A stretch of DNA of 64,000 nucleotides from Arachis hypogaea (Eukaryota; Streptophyta; Magnoliopsida; Fabales; Fabaceae). Where the stretch lies: the NCBI RefSeq assembly GCF_003086295.3, contig NC_092044.1, forward strand, positions 7,280,843-7,344,842, in the 5' to 3' direction. The notes below the pieces were generated by a model. That model was not told where the DNA came from and made no database searches. It saw only the letters and a program-made list of their open reading frames with translations. Both the position numbers and the translations under genes were made by a program. Position 1 is the stretch's first letter. The number at the start of each line of letters is the position of its first letter. Below are positions 45,825 through 57,615 of this stretch, one piece after another.

Positions 45825-46360
45825 TTGTTTAATTTAGAGTTTTTTATATATAAATATAATTTTATATATAAATATAATACATGTTTTAATAAATAAAATG
45901 TACAATTTATTTATTTAATAAAAATCCTTTAATTTGATATTTAATTTATCTTATTAACATTATCTAAAAAAAAACTTACGCACATATATCCAAATTTATT
46001 TCATTTCATAACCGATATATAAAATTATTAGCAAAAATTTTAAACACTGAATCACGAAAAATTGAAACAACACAAACTGAGCATCTAATACCCGTATCAT
46101 AGTTACAAAATTAAAAATTAAAAATTATAAAATTTGTTAATTAAGATGAGTTAAGCACATGATTCGATGAAAAAAAGACTTTTTTTGACAGATAAAAATA
46201 CATGGCTTTATCTAGGAATTCGTGGAGATGGAGCAATCCAAACCTAACTCCAAACCTGATTCATTTTATATAATATTTCACTAACTTACAAAAAATAGCA
46301 AACGTGTCACTTCTACATCACATGAGGAAAAAAAATGACATCATCACCGTAGCATTACCC
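44206..46360. mobile_element. Foldback element (2155 bp) with perfect 9-bp target duplication
   Basis: The start GGGTAATGCTACCGTGATGA and the complement of the end (GGGTAATGCTACGGTGATGA) are inverted repeats. It is flanked by ATTAAGTTT at 44197-44205 and 46361-46369, a perfect 9-bp duplication. The arms pair to a centre near 45465 (for example TTCGGTGTG versus CACACCGAA; AATTGCACATTTTATTTATT versus its inverse at 45893). The left arm has about 410 bp (roughly 44705-45115) with no partner in the right arm. Same terminal family as 11212-14032. No coding capacity. Confidence 0.92.
45163..45202. repeat. (ATT)n microsatellite, mirrored at 45790-45823
   Basis: ATT runs in the left arm and AAT runs in the right arm of the foldback element, at matching positions. 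Confidence 0.85.
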
Positions 46361-46369
46361 ATTAAGTTT

Positions 46370-46899
46370 TGGGCCTTCTCTGCCAATATATGAAAACCAC
46401 ATTCGCTTTGTGTTGACTTCTTTACTCATCCGGGTAGCTAGAATTTCAATTTTATTCTTAAAATTTTTTGATATTACGATTTTAAATGAATCAATTAATT
46501 TTACGAAATTTATACTAAATTTGACAATTTTACAATTTAAATATTGTTAAAATTTTATATTTTACATATTTAATTTATTTTATTCAATTTTACATAAAAT
46601 TTTAATTTTCTCTATTTTAGATACTAAAAATGGCAGATGATGATCCATATTTTAAAAGCTATTAAACCTGATTAACATAACACAATCATATCACTTTAAT
46701 GTCCTAAAAAAGATGGAAAAGAAAAATCAAATCGCTTCTTATAAATAGTTATCTAATATAAATTATCTCGTCTAATTTAAATATAAAAGAAAGGATTTTA
46801 TGATCATGAAAAACAAGTCACAATAAAAGAATAAAAAAATAAAAGTTAATTACTTTTGAATTGAGATAGTAGAACTCATATATCATCGAGGTAAGCTGG
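46370..46899. other. Intergenic, AT-rich
   Basis: Between foldback element and truncated gypsy copy 2. No feature supported. Confidence 0.4.
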
Positions 46900-47755
46900 C
46901 CATTTTATAGATGGGGACCGGATATCCTAGGACCCTTCCCGAAAATATCAGGATAGATAAAATTTTATTTAATTCAATAGACTATTTTTTAAAATTGATA
47001 GAGGCACAGCTACTGGCACGCATAACAATAGAAAAGGTGAGATCTTTTTTATGGAAAAACATCATATATAGGTATGGTATACCAAGAAAAATAATATCCA
47101 ATAATAATAGACAATTCACTGACCATAAACTTGGTTCATTTTTACAAAATTTCAATATTAAACACCATTTTAGTTCGGTTGAACATCCGCAAACAAACGA
47201 AAAAGTAGAAGCAGCTAATCGCGTTATATTACAGGCTATAAAGAAGAAACTCACTGATGCAAAAGGAGAATGGACCGATCTTATCCCAGAAATCCTATAG
47301 AGCTATAACACGACCATTCAATCATTTATAGGAGAAACCCCTTTGAAATTAGTCTACAGAGCCGAAGCACTGATACCTGTTAAAGTCGGCACCCCAATCC
47401 CAAGAGCCGAACTATATGATCACAATCATAATATCAACGTAAGAACGGCTGATCTGGACCTTGTAGAAGAAGAAAGAGAAATAGCAACTATAAAGCAGCG
47501 TGCAATGAAACAGCTCATAGAAAAAAGACACAACAAAAGAGTCATCCCCGAGCTTTCCAGAAAGGAGACCTCGTCCTTCGACGAATAGAAGAAGCACGAG
47601 AACCTCCGATTATGGCAAACTTGCAGCAAATTGGGAAGACCCATTTCAAGTTATCAAAGTACTCGAAATGGGGGCTTATAAGTTAGATTCATTTATAGGA
47701 GATCCAATGTCAGGATCTTGGAACATTGCTTCTTTAAAATTGTACCAGTCATAAA
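46900..47755 (+). pseudogene. Ty3/gypsy integrase, copy 2
   Basis: Starts at WPFYRWGPDILGPFP (46890-46935) just before the core. A frame change leads to SIDYFLKLIEAQLLARITIE with the first Asp, IISNNNRQFT where the second catalytic Asp is Asn, HHFSSVEHPQTNEKVEAANR with the Glu, and IPEIL then TAG. It continues to ATIKQRAMKQLIEKRHNKRV and, in another frame, GSWNIASLKLYQS near 47750. Reverse transcriptase, gag and 5' LTR are absent, so the element is truncated at its left side. About the same domain span as copy 1 at 17905-18688. Confidence 0.86.
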
Positions 47756-48095
47756 GCAGTTTTTAATGAAAAAGCAGATGAAAGTATTCTTTTTCACACT
47801 TCGAAGGTTTTTCCTAAAAAGGGGTTTTTACTCAAAGAGAGTTGTAATGAGGCTGAACGCCAAAACTACAATATAAATACATGCAACGTATTTCATGATA
47901 CTACTACTTCTATCATCTATATTACTGCAACAATATAAGCAGAAAGTCAAACCATAAATACAACTGCAAATCAACAATACTTTAAGTCAAAAGAAACTGA
48001 GCTTCATACTTGGCAATTGTCTAAAACAACTATTAAATACAACAACAATTTTTTCAACACATCTAAACAAAACTAAAAAGACAAATTAAATCATT
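47756..48095. other. Gypsy spacer between integrase and antisense ORF
   Basis: Non-coding. Equivalent position to 18690-19835 in copy 1 (there interrupted by the hAT-like element). Confidence 0.5.
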
Positions 48096-49699
48096 CTGTT
48101 TTATCGCCAATGCTTGAGCTCTCGCTCTCTTTCTCCACCATCGCATCATTATCAACTAACTCATTATTCACAATCACCTTATTGGCTTCAAGCTTCATAA
48201 CATCTGCCTCAGAAAAAAGGACTTTGACCTGAGAGACAGCTCGGTCAAAGCCTTGGGCAAAGGCTTTATAAACTCGGTCTCTAACTCCTTTATCCTAGCC
48301 GCCAGTTGATCATTCTCATTCTTCACTATCTTTGTCTGCTCAGCAGAAGAAAGCTGAAGACATTTCTCCTCAATAAGTTCCGTCTCTTTTTGTTTTAAAG
48401 AAGAAGAAAGTTCAACAATTACTTTCTCCTTCTCCTGCATGGCAGTCGACAATTCAACAACACTCGAAGCTTCCTTTTTCTCCTTTTTAAGAGCAAGCTC
48501 TTGCGTCCTACCAATAGCCACAATATGGACACCAATCACCTATAGAAAAAGAAATACACATTACTACTTGTACCTGAAGAAATCAGCTTATTCCAGCATG
48601 GTCGACCTCGTTGATCATTTTCATATCCTCGAAAAAGCGGTAGAGTTCATCAGCCAAGGTCATAAAGGGGAAAAGCTTCGCCCACAATGACCTAGCATGT
48701 TCATCCTCAACATAGCCGTGCAAGTTTTTTTTGAGACTCATAGGCAGACTCAATCATTTGCAAATTGTAACACCCTAACTTTTAGCACCTCATGATCGTA
48801 CTAAAAGTCCGAGCACTACTTACCTCTAAATCTTTTTATTTTATACTATCTTTATTTAATAGCGAGCCTTTACGAATACGAACCGGAATCTTAATCTGGA
48901 AAACGAAAAGTCTTCACTTTAAATCTATTAATCACATGTATGTATATATATACACATAGCAATATATACATAGACTTATTCCAAGATCCTCAAATACAAG
49001 TCCTATCCCTCTGAAATTTTCCAAAACAATGAATGACGAGGGAAAAATAAAATCTAAGATTAAACCAGAATCCAGAAAATACGAGTACATGTATATAAAA
49101 TTTTATGGATTAGTTACAGCTCCTTTCCAAGGGCTTCCTGAACCTATCGCTGAAACAGAAGATCTGTAGGGGGTGAGAACGTCGTCCTCGCATGTTCTTA
49201 GTAGGGAAGGTGAATGCCGTAAAAATAATGAACGAAATACGAATAATTGACTTTACTCAGTAAAACTATTCTTTTATCAAGCTTTTGAAAATACTTTTTA
49301 ATTTTACTTTAAACAATTATTTGCTTTCTTTAAAATTTCTGAACTTAAAACAAAACTCACTTACACTATTAATTCTTAATTACTTCAATACATAATAATA
49401 GTACCAAAGACCCAATTGAACACACAAGCAAGGTAGAATAAGACAACCAGCACAATCACAGAGAAAATACAACAAGCAAAACATAACCAAATGTAAATAC
49501 GCAAACAATATGATGCATGTCTGTTTTAAGCAGACCATGAACTCATGCGTCGGTTGTCTACCCGCAACCCGATGTTACTCGGGAAGAACCCCAAATATGG
49601 TCTCTTTACCGTGACAATTAGGCACAATTATCATCATGAGCGAACCCATATCAGTTAGGATATCTTAGCATCACGGTGAGAGACAAGCTATCAATTAGA

Positions 49700-49860
49700 C
49701 GAACATTCCCGCATTAGCAATCTCAGGCTTTCGCATTAGCAATTTGGCACAAAAGCCCATTCAACATACAATATGCTATCATTTAGGCGGACATTCCCGC
49801 ATTAGCAATCTTAGGCTATCAGTCAGGCGGGCACTTCCATATTAGTACTTTTCATGATTC
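49700..49860. repeat. Short degenerate tandem repeat in the solo LTR
   Basis: Units containing CATTCCCGCATTAGCAATCT and AGGCTATCA recur two to three times with changes. Confidence 0.5.
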
Positions 49861-51371
49861 ATTATCCGTTTCAGTTATCTCTTTCGTACATAGCTTCTCA
49901 TTTTCTTCTTCTTTATTATGCTTACACATTACCAATTACATACACACACCTCCACATCACCTATATTATTAAACGTCCCTTCGTATCATTGATTAATTAC
50001 ACATACCTTCGCATCACCAAATAATCAATCGCTCTTATCTCCATATCACTTCATAGGTATACTTTCAATCTTAGCATCAAAACCTTTAATTTCCAAATAC
50101 CCAAACTTCTTTAACATTTAATCAAGATAAAAGTCACTTTCTTAATAAACCAAACTCAATTCCTAACTTAAAACAAAATATTTTTTCAATAGGTTGAACT
50201 GAAAACAAGAATCTTTTCTTAATAAATCGAAATCAATTAATACGATTCTTAAACCAAATTTTCTTTTGAATAACGCTTTAAACAAGTCTCGGAGTTTCAT
50301 AAAAATTTCTACAGCATTTCTTCTAAAATCCGAGTTTTGTCACCCTTCAAGGGTTCCTACCAAACCATTTTCAATTCTCAAAATCCTTCTTGATAATTCA
50401 AACAAATCATATTCAATACTATAAATCCATTTTCAATTCTCAAACATCACTTCCAATAAATCAAATTTTTAATACAAAAACCCTTTTCTCAATATGAGTA
50501 AATATGTAAACAAAATCTTTTTCAATCATAAAGTCATTTCCCAAAATAAGTTTGTAAATCCGGTTTCCAAAATAAAATCACTTTTTCGTATATTTTACAA
50601 GAACTTGGCAGAACCTCTCCTTAAAATAGACTTCACCACCTTCACAGCTCCCTTACTTTTATCATTCCTTAACTTATCTCAATCCATACATTATTCTCAA
50701 TTTTTACATTATTTCACCAAAACATACACATAATTTAATCACAGCCACAGTTTCGACAATTCTCAACACAACCAGTTATAAATCGGAATCTTTAGCATCT
50801 TCCAACATTCAGGAAATCAAACACATATTCATCAAATTCAATTATTTTCACAGTCACAAATTCAACACAAATTCATCATCTAACCAATCCAAACAGTTAT
50901 AAATTATTTGCAATTACTCATTAAGCTTTTGAGCATTTATGAATTAAAAACTTATAATTTTAAAAATAAACCTCCTACCCCCGAACGAAATCAAAGTAAA
51001 CGAAAATTATGAAAAAACTTTTTGACTGAGCTGTTGAAGAGAAAAACGTCAGAAATCATCTATGCCTCATAAAATTCTAATTGGCCAAACTCAAGAAGAA
51101 GATGAGCTATATCACTGTCAATTTCTATTAGACAAAAAATAATGCCAATATATAAAAAAAAAGATACAAATATTTTTATCGAATTAAATTTTTTATTGAA
51201 GTTACGGATCTAAAAAAATCAAAACCGAAATTTCGGAGGTTCCACGGTTCTCAGCCACGGTTCACTCTCTTTCTTTCTTTTTCTTAATGGTTGAAGATGA
51301 AAAAAATGATGATGACGGTGATTAATGAAAGAAAAGAGGTGTATATATGTTACTAAGTCCACATGTCAAGG

Positions 51372-51437
51372 TTATATATATATATATATATATATATACC
51401 AATTTCTTTTTTTTTGCTTTCATATTGGCTTCGGCGA

Positions 51438-51490
<53 letters not shown>
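51372..51490. repeat. (TA)n and (TAA)n microsatellites
   Basis: TA run at about 51372-51398 and TAA run at about 51440-51490, both within the solo LTR. Hydrophobic or Asn-rich frames across them are repeat artefacts. Confidence 0.85.
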
Positions 51491-51494
<4 letters not shown>

Positions 51495-53085
51495 CTTTTT
51501 ATTTTTTTAAATATTTTATTATAATAAAAATTATTTAAAAATTTTAATAAATTTTTAATTTTAAATGTCATAAAATTTAATTTAATTACTTTTAGAAAAA
51601 TAAATTTTTTAAATGAAATAATAAATCATGAATAACTCATTATTTAATTTTTCAAAATTTAGGATGTTATACAAAGTGGCTGAAGATTTCCCTTAACTTC
51701 AATCACCTCGGCACGGCAGGTTTTACCTTCGCCTGACCTTCTTTCGCTTAGGTTTGGGATTCAGCTCAGATTGTATTACGGCTGCGCCAATGTCTTTTTC
51801 AACGTTGGTGATGGAACCTTCTTTCTCATTTTTTTTTCGTTGGCTAAAGAAGGATTTCAGCCTAACAGTAGTGATGGTTGGATTTTTCTCAAATGCATAC
51901 AGAAGAACAAAAACAAAACACAATCAAATGTAGTGCAAGAATAGGATTAACAAAGTTCGGCATTCTGAATTACTTATGTAATACAACACAGCTTGCCTAT
52001 CAGTATCCCACTTCAACAATTCAGCAATAGACAATAAATCTTTCGAATCCAACATCTTAAAAAGAAATTCTATAATAATGTCATAATCAGAAAACCTATC
52101 ATCAACATCCAAAACATGAACTGGTTTGGGACACCACGACAAGGGAAACCTCTCCTCAAGATGCTTATTTATGTAAAAAGGGAAATCTTCCTTTGCACTC
52201 CTCACCTTAACAAACATGGTTTTGAAGTCCTTAAAGGATGATTTATACAAAGAAAAAATTGAACGACTAGGATGGCTACTCAGATTGACCCACAGCCCAC
52301 GCCCAATTCCTTTATCTTGGAATAAAGAAAATAACAGCATAAGAGAAGGAGGATGTTCTAACACGTCCATCAACACCTAGAAAGCCCTGACAAGTCTCCA
52401 GGAATTTGGATGCAGTTGGGTTGGAGCATAATTTAGCCAATATAATACACCACACTCGAAATCAGTAAAGGGAAGCCTAACACCTAACTCTATAAACAAG
52501 AAGCTATACATGTAAAAGTAAGACCAGTCACACAAACGTTCGCAAACACGATCATCCCTCTTGCACGGTAAAATTTCTATCCTAATCTGACTACCCTCCC
52601 TAACCCATATACCCAAACCCAGCATTTTCATAGACTCCTCGTCATCAAACTGAGAAATATGACTCTTAACTCTAGAATCAACCCAATTACAAGGATCATT
52701 TTTGTCAACCACAACCTTTCCTTTCTCCATCAATAGAAGCAAAAGAGAAGTCAAGCAAGAAGTAACAGCACAAAGAAAAAAAATTAACACTCACCTTTTT
52801 TACTCATTCTGTGACAAGGCAAAGAGATTACCCAAGAAATCCACAATGTCAAAAAATTAAAGCAAAGGTTACAAGCACAGTTAACACAGCAATGGGTAAA
52901 CGATTACAAATGAAAAGTTTTTAAATCTCAGCCCTTCAAAAAAGATTTGTAACTCACGTTACAATCCAACGGTCAGGGGTCCCTAGGAATGTGCACCACG
53001 TTTCACATCAATCAGTCAAATAGGCACGAGAAGCAAAACATACATTAAATGCAAAGCCGTTTCAAATTCCGTACAGAACTAAGTC

Positions 53086-53194
53086 GAGCTTGGGGGTTAC
53101 CGTATACTAACACGACATAATATCTAAAGCCGAGGTATATGCGAACTTTAAGCTCGCTTTCGTTCCTTCCAAACTAAGGCAAGCTTGGGGGCTA
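53086..53194 (+). other. Duplicated polypurine tract of gypsy copy 2
   Basis: GAGCTTGGGGGTTA at 53086-53099 and AAGCTTGGGGGCTA at 53181-53194 are near-identical G-rich tracts about 95 bp apart. The second directly precedes the LTR and is likely the primer for plus-strand synthesis; the first may be a second or relict tract. Confidence 0.5.
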
Positions 53195-53618
53195 TGATAC
53201 GTACCGTATATCTCGGCCACCAAATAATAAACAAACCACATAATTCAGAATGCAACGGAAAGGTTGGACACGAAGTTTGAACAGTCAACGGTTATCAACA
53301 AAACAACTCCCCACAAACGGCACTCACTATCTAAACCAAGAATCTCGGAATAATTCTGACAATCGCAAAATATTCATCCATTTAACCGAGTACTTAACCT
53401 CGGCAGCAGGTTCAACAAAATTTATTTTGAATGCTCTTTAATATATTCTCTATAAGACCTTCTCTAACTTAAGTGTCGAAATAATTTTTGTAAGTATTTT
53501 CACCGCAGTATTTGAGCCAGGCTGACATATAGCTCACCCCTCTTAAAAGCAACATACTGCTCATAGAAATCGCTATAATTCGGACACTCTCACACGAAAG
53601 AACCATTAATATTTTACA
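53195..53618 (+). mobile_element. 3' LTR of gypsy copy 2 (424 bp)
   Basis: Starts TGATACGTACCGTATATCTC right after the polypurine tract and ends ATTAATATTTTACA, giving TG...CA ends. The 5' LTR is absent, so identity between LTRs cannot be used for dating. Confidence 0.55.
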
Positions 53619-54975
53619 ATTGTCTTTATTTTAAAAAATCTTTTTCCATCTTGAAGATATGCTAAACGGGTCTTACTCTTACATATAGGCATTCAATAAA
53701 TTAAATCTCCAGTTCTTTTATTTAAATAAATTGTTTAAATTATTGTAAAAAAATATATTATCTCTTAATTTCATCCAAATTAAAAAATTTAATTTTGTAT
53801 TCACTGATTATGAAATTGAAAACAATTTTTTTACCTCAATTATTTCACGGCTATTGCCAACAAAATTGAAGAATAAAGTATTGGTTATCAACAAAATTAA
53901 AATATAATCTATAAAAATATAGTTTATTCTACAATGATTTAAAATACAAAATGATTTTTTATTTAAATAAAAAAAAAACTCAGATCCCTTCACCAAGTTT
54001 CCTTGTTGCAGTATTTTGTAAATAGGTCCTATAATAAAATTAAAATTAAAATTTGTGATTTAATAACCAACTTAGACAATAAATAAATTGATTATATATG
54101 TTATATATATATATAAATTAGTTATTAAAATTATTTATTAGTATAAAATATATATTAAAATATAAAATATATTTAAAAATAAATTAAATAATATATATTT
54201 TTATATATAAATATATAAAAATTAATTTTAGTGATTAATTTTAATTTATAAATAATATTTTTTAACTTAAACAAGTTTTATTATAAACTCTTCCAACTTA
54301 TATAGTTATACCTACTTTTCACAAAGGCACAAAATCAGCTGTATGCGTCATGTTTTAATTGGTTACAACTCTTAACTTCGTGATGAAGTATCCCCAAAGA
54401 ATTAATCTTACTCCCGGCTTTCTATGCTTTGCAAATTGTCCAACATCTTCACATAACACCAAAAATCATCCGATCCTTCTTTGTTCATTTTTGTCAATCT
54501 TCTCTCCGCTCTCCATCTCTTTGTCGTTTACTCACAGGTCATAGAAGTGGTAACTAATTAAGAATGGAGAATAATTTAATAGTAGAGTATTGTGAAAGAG
54601 AGTACTATTTACTCTAATTAATTAAAAATAATGTTAATAGAATAAAACTATTATTTTAATTAGTTGAGTGCTTATTATGGTTATTAATTGTAACAAAGGT
54701 ATTTTTATACTCATAAAAAGAAGTGTTTAATTTTAAGAATAAACAAATTTAATATTTTATCATACTACTTTAATATTTTACATGTTTATTTATATCCAAA
54801 TGCTAAAATTTGACAAACTTAATTATTGAGTTAATATAATATGATTCAGCAATTAAATTGGAAAATAAATCATCATATATAAAAAAGTCATTTGATTGTA
54901 AGATGATAATACTTGGTGCAAATAAATAGATTACCCAAATGCATATATAGACAAATTCTAACATTGAGTCATAAT
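53619..54975. other. Intergenic, AT-rich with one dispersed repeat
   Basis: Copy 4 of the dispersed AT-rich repeat lies at about 54080-54260. The stretch 54300-54545 is less AT-rich, pyrimidine-rich near its end (TTCTCTCCGCTCTCCATCTC) and followed by CAG/GT, resembling a 5' UTR, but no gene follows. Confidence 0.4.
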
Positions 54976-55609
54976 TAGGGCTGCACACGGATCGGATCGG
55001 ATTGGATATAGCCTAAAATTCTATCTGATCCGCACTGTATTTATTGGATTGGATCAGATACGTTATCGACATTTTTTCAGGCATACTTACGGATCAGATC
55101 GGATCGGATATCGGATATATCCGCATAATTAAAAAAAAAATATTTTGAGATTTTGTTTGCCTGTTTTTACCAAAAAAAATCCAGAAATTTTATTTTTTAC
55201 TTGTTTAAATATATTTACTCCTAAAATATTATCAATAAAAGTTCTCTTGAATAACAAAAACAAAATAATAACACAAGATTTAAGTTTAATTATTCTAAGT
55301 TGAAGTACAACATAAAAAATTAAAAACAAGATATCATATCATATAATATTAATAACACACTAAAATTCATATCATATTAGGGTTTACTTTCTTAAACTAT
55401 GCTATTTATATGAGATATGCGGATATGCGGATTTGCGAATCGGATCCACGGATATCACTGCCAAATCCATAATTCGATCCTACCATAGTGCGGATTGGAT
55501 CCGATCCGATCCGATGGTTCTGCGGATCGAATAATATCCGCAAAATTCGGATCGGATGCGGATAATTACCGCAGATATGCGAATATTATCCGATCCGTAT
55601 GCAGCCCTA
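54976..55609. mobile_element. hAT-type MITE (634 bp, perfect 8-bp target duplication)
   Basis: The start TAGGGCTGCACACGGATCGG and the end CCGATCCGTATGCAGCCCTA form inverted repeats. It is flanked by GTCATAAT at 54968-54975 and 55610-55617. Subterminal regions are packed with GGATCGGAT/ATCCGATCC words and GCGGATAT repeats; the middle is AT-rich. No transposase. Confidence 0.92.
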
Positions 55610-55734
55610 GTCATAATTTGAATGAAATGTTAACATCCTTTTTGTCGTTACTGTAGTAAGTCTAATTAATGCCAAATCTAAATCAGTCATTTTAAAGGAA
55701 CTACTTAATTTAAAGAATGAGGTGTGCTATGCAT

Positions 55735-56550
55735 ACAAGTATTTTTAATTTACAAGTTATATAAGTTGGTCCAAATTTAAGAAAAAAATATGCCCACCAA
55801 TCTTTTAAATTGAGCGTCTAACGCACGCACCTTACAACATGTTCATTATGCCGCACTCTTTCTCTTCTTTCTCAATCAAAACGCAAACATCAAAGATTCA
55901 AACGACATTCAAAACAAATTAAGATTCTGCAAAGAGTAGAAGAAATCAAGAAGAAAAGATACAAATCTCCATAAAAAATTACCAGAAAAAACGAAGAAAC
56001 ATTATTCAAGGTACTGTTTTATTTTACTGTTCTTCTAAATTTTTTTTAGATTGTTTCTGCCATGTGCCTCAACCTTAACCAGTAAAATATTAAAAGATTT
56101 CAAGAAGAAATATACTGTCTCCCCTCTGATATTAGGTGTATTTCTTAAATCATTTGACTATATTTCTTAAATCTTTTGGGTGTATTTCTGTAATCCTTTG
56201 ATTTATTTCTGTAACTGTTTGGGTGTATTTCTGTATGTTTGGGTATATTTCTGAAGTTCTATTATCTTCAAAACAATTTTAAAGCTTGATTTCAGAAACC
56301 ATACAAATCGGAAAAAACAGAAGGAGATCGAAAGCAAAGAGAGAACGCACGAAGGAGATCGAACAAATTTGGCAAGAAATTTGAAAAAGGAAACGAAATC
56401 TTTTGAAAATAAAAGTTATATATTCACGCGTTAATTGATTTGGATTGATTTAAAAGTCTGTTAAAGAGGTCCGTAACAGCGCGTTTATGAGGTTTCGTTT
56501 CCTTTAAACTTATAAAACTTGTAAAAACAAAACACTTATATGTAGAGATT
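55735..56550. mobile_element. Probable inverted-repeat element
   Basis: The left part ATACAAGTATTTTTAATTTA then CAAGTTATATAAGTT pairs with the complement of the right part (ATAAGTGTTTTGTTTTTACA then AGTTTTATAAGTT). It contains degenerate tandem repeats at 56135-56260. No target duplication fixed and no coding frame. Confidence 0.5.
56135..56260 (+). repeat. Degenerate tandem repeat (about 20-bp unit)
   Basis: Five to six imperfect units like TTTGGGTGTATTTCTGTAA. Confidence 0.6.
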
Positions 56551-57249
56551 AATCCTTAAAAAAAATATATTATCCTTCTTAATAATTATATTGTTATTAG
56601 AATAGTTATTTTCATCTTTATTAGAACTCCCCACCGATCTATGGTAAAAAATAAATTTCAGATTATAATAAATAGATCAAAATATATTTTATTTTATATT
56701 TTAAAAAATAAAATATTTATTTGTGATTAAAATAAAGATATAGTATATTCATATAAAATGTCATCGAAAAGACCGATGGTTCTTTTTAAATTATTATTTA
56801 TTATTTTCCTATAAAATTTGAAGCTATTATAGTTTAGGAAAGTTTTCAAATGATCCAGACCACTTTTCTAGAACTCTGATGATCCATGTACGGTAAGGTA
56901 GCAGGTGTTGTTTTTGTCTTATAGCATGCAGTGAAATATCGTAAATGTCCCTGAAATAAAGTAAAAATTGAAGATAAGGACAGTGATCCATGATCAGTTT
57001 AAAGCATAAAGGAAGCCAAGTTACAGCTGAGCCAGTTGGATGAAAAGTTGTATTCTTTGGGCCCGCAAGAACATAATTGGCTGAATTTGGGCTTGTATTA
57101 AATTTTGGATTGGTTTTCTATTATGGGCCTTTTTGTTACTGTTGGATTGTTGGAATAGTGATGGTTATAGTGATGCAGTTAGGAAAAGAAACTAAAGCCC
57201 GTGATGAAAATGGTCCATGGAGGGAGGTTAGTGCAAGGAAAAGAGTTTA
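56551..57249. other. Intergenic, partly less AT-rich
   Basis: 57040-57240 is richer in G and has GGGCC words typical of plant promoters or 5' regions, and a short open frame at 57011-57100 (KEAKLQLSQLDEKLYSLG), but no start, family or following exon could be supported. Confidence 0.35.
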
Positions 57250-57615
57250 TTTTAAAAATACAAAAATATTTTTAAAAATTTATTTTTATTAAAAAATATC
57301 AATAAAATTTATTTTTTCTATTTTTTAAAATATATTTACTCTTAAAATAATATTAAACATATTTTTCTTAAATAATAAATTAAAATAATACAACATATAT
57401 GATAATTATTAGTTGAAATAAAACATAAAAAGAATATTTATTTATTTCTTTCTTTATTTTTGCGGATACGTGGATATGCGGATATCTACACAAAATCCGC
57501 AATCTGATCCGATTCGATAGACTTGCGGATTAGATCCATATCCACAATTTTCGGATCGAATTTGGATAAACACAGTGGATATGCGGATCGGATCCAATCC
57601 ATGAACACCCTTATT
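57250..57615. mobile_element. Truncated relative of the hAT-type MITE
   Basis: Shares the middle (ATATTTACTC-TAAAATA, AACATAAAAA) and one terminal half (TGCGGATATG, GGATCGGATCC words) with the element at 54976-55609, in the same orientation, but ends CCATGAACACCCT instead of GCAGCCCTA and lacks the left terminus. Confidence 0.6.

Larger units (their letters stand above)
48766..51671. mobile_element. Probable solo LTR (2.9 kb) inside the antisense ORF
   Basis: Begins TGTAACACCCTAA and ends TTAGGATGTTATA (complement TATAACATCCTAA), the short imperfect inverted ends of an LTR, with the final CA mutated to TA. Flanks CAAAT (48761-48765) and CAAAG (51672-51676) match 4 of 5, fitting a 5-bp duplication. 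The antisense ORF reads across once it is removed. No gag or pol inside. Internal near-repeats around ACATTCCCGCATTAGCAATC at 49700-49860. Inference: a retrotransposon lost its body by LTR recombination. Confidence 0.68.
48096..52730 (-). pseudogene. Antisense ORF of gypsy element, copy 2, split by an LTR
   Basis: Starts MEKGKVVVDKNDPCNWVDSR at 52730. Continues LGVRLPFTDFECGVLYWLNY, APTQLHPNSWRLVRAF, stop at 52379, SWCPKPVHVLDVDDRFSDYD, a basic tail KPKRKKVRRR (51723), then after the inserted LTR resumes at 48760 with IESAYESQ, FPFMTLADELYRFF and a coiled-coil rich in E/K/S ending VNNELVDNDAM at about 48096. The first half matches what I know as the putative gypsy-type transposon domain (Transposase_28). 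Its role in the element is not known; by position it is the extra antisense ORF of Tat-type gypsy elements. Broken by stops, an A-run frameshift near 48727 and the insertion. Confidence 0.75.

Noticed and set aside
51325..51538. Open frames with runs of Asn, Ile and Tyr
   Set aside because: Translations of (TA)n and (TAA)n microsatellites inside the solo LTR.
57011..57100. Short frame KEAKLQLSQLDEKLYSLG
   Set aside because: Only about 30 codons with a stop directly upstream and no recognisable family.
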